Source: Comamonas testosteroni ATCC 11996
GTDB taxonomy: Bacteria; Pseudomonadota; Gammaproteobacteria; Burkholderiales; Burkholderiaceae_C
Assembly: GCF_000241525.1 (NCBI RefSeq)
Contig: NZ_AHIL01000049.1
Span: 62,001 to 126,000 of the forward strand
DNA length: 64,000 bases
Direction of reading: 5' to 3'
Below the pieces are notes generated by a model, which saw only the letters and a list, made by a program, of their open reading frames with translations, was not told the origin of the DNA and did not search any database. The position numbers were made by a program, and so were the translations under genes. This document shows, piece by piece, positions 24,188-31,959 of the stretch. Every line of letters starts with the position of its first letter. The first letter of the stretch is position 1.

Positions 24188-24688
24188 ATGATTACCACCA
24201 AAACACGCAATGCTGTTTGTCTGACCGCCCTGCTGGCTGCTGCCGGCTTCATGACTGCAGCACAGGCCCAGCCCGATGCTGCTGCGACCGATGCCACCAA
24301 GGCTGCTGCTCCGCAGGCAGCTCAGGCAGCACCTGCAGCTCAGGCAGTCCCTGCCAACGTGGACGCCGCTGCCGCAGACGCCGCATTGCGCAAGCGCCTG
24401 CAGGCAGTTGTCGCTGCCATGGACGGCAAGTCCAAGCTGGCCGCCAGCAATTTCAACGAAGAGTTCCTCAAGAACTCTCCCATCGACACCGTGCAGAAAG
24501 CCCTGGACTCCGTGCGCACCGGCGTCGGCAGCTGCCAGACGGTCGGCCGCATGGAAAGCTCCACACCTCTGGCCACCAGCGTGCTGCTGAGTTGCACCAA
24601 GGGCTTTGTGCCCATGGAACTGGCGGTCGAGCCCAAGGCTCCTTACCGTATTTCAGGCATTTTGCTGCGCCCGGCATTCTGGAAATAA
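24188..24688 (+). CDS. Exported hypothetical protein with Ala/Gln linker
   Basis: I do not recognise the family. The 166-residue protein has a signal peptide (AVCLTALLAAAGFMTAAQAQ), then a low-complexity Ala-Pro-Gln linker (about 30-60). A compact domain of about 100 residues ends it, with NFNEEFLKNSPIDTVQKALDSV and two cysteines (SCQTVGRM, LLSCTKGF) that could form a disulfide. The pattern suggests a small periplasmic protein, possibly of the NTF2-like type. The gene stands alone, with its own terminator, and diverges from phaR. Confidence 0.75.
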   Translation: MITTKTRNAVCLTALLAAAGFMTAAQAQPDAAATDATKAAAPQAAQAAPAAQAVPANVDAAAADAALRKRLQAVVAAMDGKSKLAASNFNEEFLKNSPIDTVQKALDSVRTGVGSCQTVGRMESSTPLATSVLLSCTKGFVPMELAVEPKAPYRISGILLRPAFWK

Positions 24689-24708
24689 GCGCTTTTGCCA
24701 ACAAAAGA

Positions 24709-24732
24709 TGGAGCCGGGAGGCTCCATTTTTC
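24709..24732 (+). terminator. Intrinsic terminator between converging genes
   Basis: ATGGAGCC pairs with GGCTCCAT around loop GGGA, followed by TTTTT and preceded by AAAAG. It can serve both the exported protein gene and murB. Confidence 0.9.
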
Positions 24733-24750
24733 GTTGAGACCGCCACAAAC

Positions 24751-25848
24751 TCAGATCACCACAGGCTCGGGTTCCAGGCGAATGCCAAAGCGTTCGTAGA
24801 CACTGGTCTGGATTGCCCCGGCCAGTGTCATCACCTCGCCGCCGGTCACACTGGCGTCGGTGCTGTGGCGATCTCCTCGATTGACCAGTACCAGCGCCTG
24901 CTTGTCGTAGACACCCGCCCGGCCCATGGTCTTGCCTTTCCAGCCGCAGGCATCGATCAGCCAGCCGGCCGCCAGCTTGATGGAGCCGTCATCCATGGGA
25001 TAGTGAACGATCTTGGGCTCGCGCGCGATGATGTCCGCGCATTGCTCGGTCGTCACCGTGGGGTTCTTGAAAAAGCTGCCCGCATTGCCGATGACTTCGG
25101 GGTCCGGCAGCTTGGCACGGCGGATCTCGCAGACCCATTCAAAGATCTGCTGCGCGCTCGGCTGCTCTATGCCTTTTTCCGCCTGCTTGCGCTGCAGATC
25201 GAGATAGCCCAGATCCGGTTGCCAGCTCTTGGGCAGCGCCAGACGCACCCGGGTGATCACCGCCCGCCCCTTGAGGCCCAGGCCGCGAGGGACAGCCGTC
25301 GAGCCCGTCACGGGCCAGTACTTGGGCTGAGCGGGTGCATGCTTGAACACCGAGTCACGGTAACCGAAGGCACATTGCGCAGCATTGAGGCTGAACTGTT
25401 CGCCGGTGACCAGATCGATCGCGTCCAGGGAGTCGAAACGATCCTGCAGCTCCAGCCCGTACGCGCCGATGTTCTGCACCGGGGCCGCGCCTACCGTGCC
25501 TGGAATCAGGGCCATGTTCTCAAGGCCTGTATAGCCCTGGGCCAGCGTCCATGCCACCATATCGTGCCAACGCTCACCGGCGCCGATCTCGACAATCCAG
25601 TGCTTGTCGGTTTCGCGCAGCAGCCTCATGCCCATAATTTCCATCTTGAGCACCACGGGGGCCACGTCGCCCGTGAGCACCACATTGCTGCCACCGCCAA
25701 GGACGAACACAGGCTGCCTTCCCCATAGCGGGTCGGCGAGGAACTGGCGGATATCGTCCTGGCTACGAATGCGCACCAGTGTTTCGGCGCGCGCGGCAAT
25801 GCCAAAGGTGTTGCAATGCTGCAGGGGAACATTTTTCTCGACTAACAT
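24751..25848 (-). CDS. murB: UDP-N-acetylmuramate dehydrogenase (UDP-N-acetylenolpyruvoylglucosamine reductase)
   Basis: MurB reduces the enolpyruvyl group to give UDP-MurNAc in peptidoglycan synthesis, using FAD and NADPH. The 365-residue protein is of the E. coli type I form. It has the FAD domain VFVLGGGSNVVLTGDVAPVVLKM, GAGERWHDMVAWTLAQGYTGLENMALIPGTVGAAPVQNIGAYG, YRDSVFK and the end motif NAGSFFKNP with the serine acid catalyst. It opens at ATG 25848 and diverges from the yajQ-type gene. Confidence 0.96.
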   Translation of the reverse strand: MLVEKNVPLQHCNTFGIAARAETLVRIRSQDDIRQFLADPLWGRQPVFVLGGGSNVVLTGDVAPVVLKMEIMGMRLLRETDKHWIVEIGAGERWHDMVAWTLAQGYTGLENMALIPGTVGAAPVQNIGAYGLELQDRFDSLDAIDLVTGEQFSLNAAQCAFGYRDSVFKHAPAQPKYWPVTGSTAVPRGLGLKGRAVITRVRLALPKSWQPDLGYLDLQRKQAEKGIEQPSAQQIFEWVCEIRRAKLPDPEVIGNAGSFFKNPTVTTEQCADIIAREPKIVHYPMDDGSIKLAAGWLIDACGWKGKTMGRAGVYDKQALVLVNRGDRHSTDASVTGGEVMTLAGAIQTSVYERFGIRLEPEPVVI

Positions 25849-25950
25849 CCATCCAATTGTCGCACTGCGCCTGCTCTGCTGCTGGCAAGCAGCACATCAC
25901 GGCCGGCGCACTGTGGCTGTTTACCGCTCTGATACTGATAGGAATTACAC

Positions 25951-26436
25951 ATGCCTTCTTTTGACACTGTTTGCGAAGCCGATTTCGTCGAAGTGAAGAA
26001 CGCCGTTGACAACGCCACCAAGGAAATTGGCACCCGTTTCGACTTCAAGGGCACATCGGCCGCCGTCGAACTCAAGGACAAGGAAATCACCATTTACGGC
26101 GATGCCGAGTTCCAGCTGCAGCAAGTCGAAGACCTGCTGCGCAACAAGCTGACCAAGCGCAATGTGGACGTGCGCTTCCTGGACATCCAGAAGGCACAGA
26201 AGATTGGCGGCGACAAGGTCAAGCAGCTCATCAAGGTCAAGAACGGCATCGAGTCCGAGCTGGCCAAGAAGATCCAGAAGCTGATGAAGGAAAGCAAACT
26301 CAAGGTGCAGGCTGCCATTCAGGAAGAGAAGGTCCGCATCACCGGAGCCAAGCGTGACGATCTGCAGGCGGCCATGGCATTGATCCGCAAGGATCTGGCC
26401 GACCACCCTCTGTCGTTCAATAACTTCCGCGATTGA
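25951..26436 (+). CDS. YajQ family nucleotide (cyclic di-GMP)-binding protein
   Basis: The 161-residue protein has the YajQ/DUF520 pattern: [34 protein letters not shown] at the start, then [22 protein letters not shown], and the end [30 protein letters not shown]. Family members bind tRNA and nucleotides, and the Xanthomonas member binds cyclic di-GMP and acts with a transcription factor. TAGGAA lies before the ATG. The gene is followed directly by a Comamonadaceae-type repeat and then by the protease gene. Confidence 0.95.
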   Translation: MPSFDTVCEADFVEVKNAVDNATKEIGTRFDFKGTSAAVELKDKEITIYGDAEFQLQQVEDLLRNKLTKRNVDVRFLDIQKAQKIGGDKVKQLIKVKNGIESELAKKIQKLMKESKLKVQAAIQEEKVRITGAKRDDLQAAMALIRKDLADHPLSFNNFRD

Positions 26437-26439
26437 ATG

Positions 26440-26535
26440 AAGCCCCCCCTGCGCAGCTCCGCTGCTTCCCCTTGTCTCGCCTTGCGGGATGGAGACGAGG
26501 CCGTTGCCGCAGGGCGACGCGGCCAGTGCAGGCTC
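26440..26535 (+). repeat. Comamonadaceae-type GC-rich intergenic repeat, copy 1
   Basis: The stretch from AAGCCCCCCCTGCGCAGC through GCTGCTTCCCC, TCTCGCCTTGCGGGATGG and GACGCGGCC to CTCTTGCCTGGC has the same block order as 31585-31712 read on the minus strand. It lies in the gap between the yajQ-type gene and the protease gene, and makes the protease frame look longer than it is. Confidence 0.6.
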
Positions 26536-26562
26536 TTGCCTGGCGCTTCTCACCTGCGTCGC

Positions 26563-27201
26563 ATGGGGCTCATGCTTTCAGTCGCTTTGGCCTCCAGCGG
26601 CGCCTTTGGACAGTCCGTGGCCCTGACCGGCGTGCTGGGCAGCAAGGCCTTGCTGGTCATTGATGGCAGCGCCCCCAAGGCGCTGGCCGTCAACGAAAGC
26701 CACAAGGACGTGCGCCTGCTGCAGATCAGCGGCGACTCCGCTGTGGTGGATATCAAGGGCCAGCGCCAGACTGTGCACCTGGGAGCAGCTCCGGTCAGCG
26801 TAGGCAGCCGGGGCGGCATCGGTGGTGCCGCGCGCTCGGGCCGGCTGGTCCTGATCGCCGACTCGCGCGGCCATTTCGTCGATCGTGGCTATATCAATGG
26901 CAAAACCATGCAGTACATGGTGGACACCGGCGCCAGCACCATTGCCATAGGCCGAGCCGATGCCGATCGCATGGGCCTGCCCTACGAGCAGGGTGTCCCG
27001 GTCCTGATGCGCACGGCCAACGGCACTGCCCAGGGCTGGCGCATCAAGCTCGAGAGCGTCAAACTGGGCGACATGGAGGTCTACGGCATAGAGGCCGTCG
27101 TTGCCCCCCAGTCCATGCCCTATGTGCTGCTGGGCAACAGTCTGCTGACCCGGTTTCAGATGACCCGCAAGGGCAATGAGATGGTTCTCGAAAAGAACTG
27201 A
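26563..27201 (+). CDS. Exported retropepsin-like aspartic protease (TIGR02281/clan AA type)
   Basis: From ATG 26563 the protein has 212 residues, a signal peptide (MGLMLSVALASSGAFGQ) and a C-terminal clan AA domain with FVDRGYINGKTMQYMVDTGAS. The catalytic aspartate is Asp121 in VDTGAST. The single-domain enzyme would work as a dimer, and the late VLLGNSLLTRF motif matches the family. An in-frame ATG at 26437 directly follows the preceding stop, but the first 42 codons from it translate a GC-rich intergenic repeat, so I reject it. ATG 26575 is also possible because no clear ribosome site exists. The substrate is unknown; an envelope location is implied. Confidence 0.85.
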   Translation: MGLMLSVALASSGAFGQSVALTGVLGSKALLVIDGSAPKALAVNESHKDVRLLQISGDSAVVDIKGQRQTVHLGAAPVSVGSRGGIGGAARSGRLVLIADSRGHFVDRGYINGKTMQYMVDTGASTIAIGRADADRMGLPYEQGVPVLMRTANGTAQGWRIKLESVKLGDMEVYGIEAVVAPQSMPYVLLGNSLLTRFQMTRKGNEMVLEKN

Positions 27202-27216
27202 ACCCGCCTCACGCCC

Positions 27217-28209
27217 ATGCAAGCACGCTACGACGACCCCTATGAAGACCTGCTGGGCCTATGGTCGGATCTGGAGGCCGCACTCGCGGTTTTGCTGACC
27301 GAGCCGCTGCGCATTCCCGGCTTTGCCATCAAGCTGCACCAGCTCGATCTATGGTTGCAGGACCTCATCACGCAGGACAGCGATGCCGCGCTGTATCTCA
27401 TGTTTCAGCGTGCCAGCTCGACAACAGTGGGCTACAGCCCGTCTCACGCCGTGGTCTGCGCGGGCCTGTGCCATATCCTTGCCAAGGAGCTTGAGCTGCC
27501 TCAACCGGAGCGCGACACGCTGATCCGGGCCGCTCTGACCATGAACATCGGCATGACCGCGCTGCAAAACCAGCTGGCCGAGCAACGCACGCCGCTGAGC
27601 GGCCAGCAGGCCGAAGCCGTCAAGCAGCACCCCGCAGAGGGCCGCCTGATGCTGGAGAGGCTGATGGTGCGTGACCCGCTCTGGCTGGACACCGTGCAAT
27701 ACCACCATGTGGTGCTGCAGCCCGCGCCGCTGGCACAGTTGCAGCCGCTGGAGCGTCTGGTGCGCATTCTGGGCACGGTAGACCGTTATGCGGCCCTGAT
27801 CAGCCCGCGCAAGACCCGTAGCGGCCGTTCGGCCACCGAGTCTTTGCAAGTGCTGCAGCAGGGTGGCCAATACGCCGATGAGGTCATGCAGGCCTTGATC
27901 GATGTCGTGGGCCTGTACCCGCCCGGCACCTATGTACAGCTGGGCAACGGCGAGGTGGCCGTGGTGCTGCGCTGCGGAAAGAGTCTGGAAGAACCCGAGA
28001 TTGCCAGCGTGATCGACCGTGACGGCCACAGCATGTACCCACCCATCTTGCATCTGGACGGGCGCAGGCCGGCCATCACCTCCGCGCTGGCACGTTCGTC
28101 GCTGACGCTGGACCTGGACCTGCGCTCCATGGCACAGCTGGGCATTCACAGTGCACGCGGCAATGCCAAGCTGTACCGCATGGTGAAGCTGCCAGGCAGC
28201 AGACGCTGA
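27217..28209 (+). CDS. HD-GYP-like domain protein with degenerate HD motif
   Basis: The 330-residue protein has the helical outline of an HD-GYP domain at about 70-220. The first metal histidine is in YSPSHAVVC (73-81), AALTMNIGMTALQNQLAEQ replaces the usual LLHDIGK, QHPAEGRLML follows, and QYHHVVL stands where HHE would be. The defining HD pair is therefore replaced by MN (109-110), so phosphodiesterase activity on cyclic di-GMP is doubtful. It may be a sensor or scaffold. The C-terminal part (VVGLYPPGTYVQLGNGEVAVV) is the tail often seen after bacterial HD-GYP domains. It follows the protease by 15 bases, so the two are likely co-transcribed. Confidence 0.85.
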   Translation: MQARYDDPYEDLLGLWSDLEAALAVLLTEPLRIPGFAIKLHQLDLWLQDLITQDSDAALYLMFQRASSTTVGYSPSHAVVCAGLCHILAKELELPQPERDTLIRAALTMNIGMTALQNQLAEQRTPLSGQQAEAVKQHPAEGRLMLERLMVRDPLWLDTVQYHHVVLQPAPLAQLQPLERLVRILGTVDRYAALISPRKTRSGRSATESLQVLQQGGQYADEVMQALIDVVGLYPPGTYVQLGNGEVAVVLRCGKSLEEPEIASVIDRDGHSMYPPILHLDGRRPAITSALARSSLTLDLDLRSMAQLGIHSARGNAKLYRMVKLPGSRR

Positions 28210-28215
28210 CCCTTT

Positions 28216-29952
28216 CTAAACGCCTTGTGCAGTGATCAGGCCTGCATGGTGGCCACGCGTGAACGCCTCTTCCAGCACCGAATAGCCGGCCCAGTCCGAA
28301 TGCGCAAAGCTCAGCCGCGCCGTCGCAGGCGTGGGCAGGCTCTGCACTCGCTCCCCATTCAATAGCAGATTACGCTTGCTGGAACTGAACTTGACGGCTA
28401 TTTCGCTCAATACCTGCTGATCACCAGGGCGCGGAATCGCCATCGCATGGCCATAGCGAGTGATTTCCATGCGTGTGGCATGCTGCAGCAAGTCTGGGTG
28501 CGGCTCGCTCAGCGTGTTCACGATGCGCTCGCGCCAGAAGGCAAACGGCTGCTGCATCAATTGCCTGCGCCCATCGGCCCAGTCACCCAGCGCCTGGTAG
28601 TAACTCAGCACCGTTGGCTGGCGGCGTATGCGGTCCAGCCGCTGATTGCCCGCATCCACATAGCCCAGGCCTCCTGCATTGCCGTCGCGGTAGAGCACAT
28701 TGTCCCAGGCGGGCTCGGCGCCAGGGTAGTCGGCCAGCGGCCGGTCGATATGGATATTCGCCACCAGCCAGGGCGCCCAGTCCAGGCGGGCCGTCACGGC
28801 ACGCAGAAAATCGGGCGCATTGCGCAGCACTCTTGCGGCCACAAAGCTGGGCAGCGCCACCACGCAATGGCGCGCCAGCCAGCGTTCATGCTGCTGGCGA
28901 CCGTGGTGATAGACATCGACCTGCACGCCACCCGCGTCCTCGGTGACGGCGAGCACGCTGCAATCGGTCTGCAGCTGCGTGGCTTTCAGCCCCGCCACCA
29001 GTTGCTGCGCCAGCCAGCCATTGCCCTGCGGCCAGGTCAGCACCTGCTCGCCGTCCGCTTCGCTCTCATGCTCGGACTGCGGACGCGGCGCGTGGAAACC
29101 ATGGCGGCTGGCGAAATAGTGAATCCCCGCCCAGGCCGAGACGCGGCTCAGACCGGCACCGAAATCATCCCGGCAGCTGTAGTCCAGATACCAGAGCAGA
29201 CGCTCGTCATCAAGGCCCTGCGTCGCCAGCCATTGGTCGAAACGCTGTGCATCGAGCACCGCATGAGAGGCAGGTAGACCCGCTTCGCGCTGCCAGACAC
29301 GGATCGATGGCATGGCAAAGGCCGCCGCCCGAGCCGCTGCCTCGACCTGCTTTTCAAACAGTGCATATTGCTCCAGCGTGCGCTGGCTCACGCCCTGCAC
29401 GGGCAGCAGTCCCTCATGCCAGCCGCCCTGCCAGTACAGGCGCTCCTGCGGGCTGTGGCAAAGATAGCGCTCGTCGTAGCGCCAGCGGCCCGCCAAGCGC
29501 TGGCGCACGCCCAGCTCCTCCAGCCAGTCCTGCACCTCATGGGCATCGTCGCCGGGCACGGGCAGATAGTGTGCGCCCAGCGGGCAGGCAATGCCCTTGA
29601 CTTGCCCAGCCTGGCTGTTGCCTCCCATGGCAGCCTGGGTATCGAGCAAGGCTGCGCCCTGAACACCAGCCAGTTCCAGCGCGCGCGCCGCTGCCAGCCC
29701 GGCCATGCCCCCGCCCGCAATCACGACCGGCGCCCGGTGCACCACGGCAGGTGCGGGCAGCTCCAGCCCCTGCTCCAGGCGCTGCCAGAAAGGGCGCAGG
29801 CCATGACCGCGCTCCAGCGCCACGCCACTGAAGCCGCCCGGCAGATCCTCCAGCCTGGGCGCTGGCTGCTTGCAGCCGGTCAGGCCCGCAGCACCCAAAG
29901 CGCCGGCGGCCGCCAGCGCGAGCCAGTCGCGCCGCTTCAGATCGGCCCGCAT
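28216..29952 (-). CDS. Exported FAD-dependent oxidoreductase (amine-oxidase-like), Tat-type lipoprotein
   Basis: From ATG 29952, which overlaps the upstream stop as TGATG, the protein has 578 residues. LKRRDWLALAAAGALGAAGLTGC resembles a twin-arginine lipoprotein signal (Arg7-Arg8, lipobox Cys27). A Rossmann FAD motif follows (VVIAGGGMAGLAAARALE, 76-93) and GGNSQAG. C-terminal features such as RLSFAHSDWAGYSVLEEAF match the FAD closing motif of flavin amine oxidases and phytoene-desaturase relatives. It is last in a run after a spermidine-synthase-like gene, so oxidation of a polyamine or related amine in the periplasm is a reasonable but unproved guess. Confidence 0.85.
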   Translation of the reverse strand: MRADLKRRDWLALAAAGALGAAGLTGCKQPAPRLEDLPGGFSGVALERGHGLRPFWQRLEQGLELPAPAVVHRAPVVIAGGGMAGLAAARALELAGVQGAALLDTQAAMGGNSQAGQVKGIACPLGAHYLPVPGDDAHEVQDWLEELGVRQRLAGRWRYDERYLCHSPQERLYWQGGWHEGLLPVQGVSQRTLEQYALFEKQVEAAARAAAFAMPSIRVWQREAGLPASHAVLDAQRFDQWLATQGLDDERLLWYLDYSCRDDFGAGLSRVSAWAGIHYFASRHGFHAPRPQSEHESEADGEQVLTWPQGNGWLAQQLVAGLKATQLQTDCSVLAVTEDAGGVQVDVYHHGRQQHERWLARHCVVALPSFVAARVLRNAPDFLRAVTARLDWAPWLVANIHIDRPLADYPGAEPAWDNVLYRDGNAGGLGYVDAGNQRLDRIRRQPTVLSYYQALGDWADGRRQLMQQPFAFWRERIVNTLSEPHPDLLQHATRMEITRYGHAMAIPRPGDQQVLSEIAVKFSSSKRNLLLNGERVQSLPTPATARLSFAHSDWAGYSVLEEAFTRGHHAGLITAQGV

Positions 29953-31505
29953 CAATGCTCCACCTTGCCCCACTCGCGCTCATAGGTGTTGACCAGCACC
30001 TGATTGGACAGGCGATTCACCTCCGTCGGCACACGCGCCATATCGAGAGGGAAGTCAAACATCAGGCGCAGCGTGGGCAGGGTCAGAAAACGCATGCCAG
30101 CGGGCAAGGCCCCGGGTTCGCGCCAGGGACGGTGGCTGGCCAGCACAAAGCCCCATTCGCCAAAACTGGGCACATGCACGTGATAGGGCTTGGCCGTCAG
30201 GCCCACGGACTCCACGGTCTGCACCACGGTCCAGAAGCTCTGGCGCGCGATCAGCGGCGAGGTGGTCTGAATCACGGCGTAGCCGCTGGCCGCCAGACGC
30301 TTGTCCAGCAGCGAATAAAAACTGTTGGTGAACAGCTTGCCGATGGCGAAGTTGGTGGGATCGGGAAAATCCACCACGATCACATCGAAAGTCTCCGTGC
30401 TTTGCTGCAGCCAGTGAAACGCATCGGTATTGACGATGCTCACACGGGCGTCGTTGAGCGCATTGCCATTGAGCGCCGTCATCATGGCATTGCTCTTGAA
30501 CAGATCGGTCATGGCCGGGTCCAGCTCCACCAGCACCACGGACTCCACGCCGGGGTACTTGAGCACCTCGCGCACGGCCATGCCGTCGCCGCCACCCAGC
30601 ACCGCCACCTTCTTCGGTGCGCCATGTGCGGCCATGGCGGGGTGGACCAGCGCTTCGTGATAGCGGTACTCGTCGCTCTGGGCAAACTGCAGATTGCCGT
30701 TCAGGTACAGGCGCGCGCCCTGACGTCCCTGTGTCACCACAATGCGTTGGTAGGGCGAGCTGCTGCTCAGCACGATGCGATCCTGGTAGAAATGGTCGTC
30801 GGCCAGCCGGGTCAGCTGATCCGCGCCCGCGATGCCGCCGCCCAGCGCAAGCAGCACCAGCGCGCAGGCCCAGGCATGGGCACGCAGATTGCGCAGTTCA
30901 TGCTTGAACAGCACCAGGGCCCAGACCGCGATGGCCGCATTCATGAAACCGAACAGCAGACCGGTGCGCACCAGCCCCAGCTTGGGCACCAGCACGATGG
31001 GAAACGCCAGCGAAACGGCCAGAGCCCCCAGATAGTCGAAGGTCAGCACCTTGGAGACCAGATCCTTGAGCGAAGCATTGCGCTTCAAGATGCGCATCAC
31101 CAGCGGGATCTCCAGCCCCACCAGCGTGCCCACCACCATCACCATGCCATAGAGCAGAAAGCGGAACGCGCCCGGCGCATAGGCATTGGCCAGAAACAGT
31201 ACGGCCGGCAAGGCTCCGCCGACCAGCGCCACCATCAGCTCCACACGCAGAAAATGCGCAGGCAGCTGATCTTCGAAATAGCGTGACAGCCACGAGCCTA
31301 TGCCCATGGCAAACAGATAGGTGCCGATGATGGTGGAGAACTGCAGCACCGAATCGCCAAGCAGATAGGACGCCAGCGCGCCTGCTGCCAGCTCATAGAG
31401 CAGACCGCAGGCCGCAATCACGAACACGCTGGCCAGCAGCGCCACATCAATGGGCCGAGGCCCCTGGCCAGCGCTGTCCTGCTCGGCCACCATCGAAGTC
31501 ATCAA
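29952..31505 (-). CDS. Membrane-anchored polyamine aminopropyltransferase (spermidine-synthase-like)
   Basis: The 517-residue protein has about seven membrane helices in residues 20-230 (ALLASVFVIAACGLLYELAAGALASYLLGDSVLQFS onward). A soluble aminopropyltransferase domain follows: SPYQRIVVTQ, LYLNGNLQFAQSDEYRYHEALVHPAM, VAVLGGGDGMAVREVLKY (cofactor loop), VVLVELDPAM and VVDFPDPTN. Soluble SpeE transfers aminopropyl from decarboxylated S-adenosylmethionine to putrescine. Fused membrane forms like this are known but poorly understood, and their true product is uncertain. The gene lies between the DUF350 gene and the FAD oxidoreductase gene, with which it overlaps by one base. Confidence 0.9.
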   Translation of the reverse strand: MMTSMVAEQDSAGQGPRPIDVALLASVFVIAACGLLYELAAGALASYLLGDSVLQFSTIIGTYLFAMGIGSWLSRYFEDQLPAHFLRVELMVALVGGALPAVLFLANAYAPGAFRFLLYGMVMVVGTLVGLEIPLVMRILKRNASLKDLVSKVLTFDYLGALAVSLAFPIVLVPKLGLVRTGLLFGFMNAAIAVWALVLFKHELRNLRAHAWACALVLLALGGGIAGADQLTRLADDHFYQDRIVLSSSSPYQRIVVTQGRQGARLYLNGNLQFAQSDEYRYHEALVHPAMAAHGAPKKVAVLGGGDGMAVREVLKYPGVESVVLVELDPAMTDLFKSNAMMTALNGNALNDARVSIVNTDAFHWLQQSTETFDVIVVDFPDPTNFAIGKLFTNSFYSLLDKRLAASGYAVIQTTSPLIARQSFWTVVQTVESVGLTAKPYHVHVPSFGEWGFVLASHRPWREPGALPAGMRFLTLPTLRLMFDFPLDMARVPTEVNRLSNQVLVNTYEREWGKVEH

Positions 31506-31584
31506 AGGTACTTTCTATCTAGTTCAGCAAACCATCGGCCTGCACTCCTCAGGAATCAGCACTTCCCATTGGGCTCTGAAGCTC

Positions 31585-31712
31585 AGACCCGGGGCGCGCG
31601 GCAAACGAGGGACAGCCAGCAAGCGCCGCCGCGCAGCGATGCGGTCGTCCCCCTCCCGCGTAGCGAGAGAGGGGGAAGGCGCGGGGCCGCCCAGGCAAAG
31701 CGCCTCAGGGGG
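31585..31712 (-). repeat. Comamonadaceae-type GC-rich intergenic repeat, copy 2
   Basis: Read on the minus strand this begins ACCCCCTGAGGCGCTTTGCC and contains TTCCCCCTCTCTCGCTACGC, GGGAGGGGGACGACC and GGCGCTTGCTGGC. Its block order matches copy 1 at 26440-26535. It contains a hairpin CCCCCTC-CGAGAGAGGGGG. It sits inside the DUF350 / synthase operon and may alter expression of the downstream genes. Confidence 0.7.
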
Positions 31713-31714
31713 TG

Positions 31715-31930
31715 TTAGTGAATCGCCGCAGCGACAATGATGCTGATGCCCAGGCACATGGCCGCCACCACCATGGCCAGCGCCTTGTTGTGCTTCTCCA
31801 CGATCTCGGCCCACATGTCCACGGGCGTGATCTTGTCGATGATGATGAAGCACAGCCAGAACACCACCACGCCCACCAGGGCGTAGATGATGGAGCCGAA
31901 GAAGTTCTGGGGGTTGAACCAGTCAAACAT
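31715..31930 (-). CDS. DUF350 family small membrane protein
   Basis: The 71-residue protein has two membrane helices (FFGSIIYALVGVVVFWLCFIII and ALAMVVAAMCLGISIIVAAAIH) linked by DKITPVDMWAEIVEKHNK. This is the DUF350 (YjfL-like) unit in single-copy form. GAGGAGAGA precedes the ATG. Its function is unknown. It sits 29 bases after the DUF4178 gene and before the spermidine-synthase-like gene, an association that looks like one functional module. Confidence 0.92.
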   Translation of the reverse strand: MFDWFNPQNFFGSIIYALVGVVVFWLCFIIIDKITPVDMWAEIVEKHNKALAMVVAAMCLGISIIVAAAIH

Positions 31931-31959
31931 GATCTCTCTCCTCGAATGAGATAGGGGCG

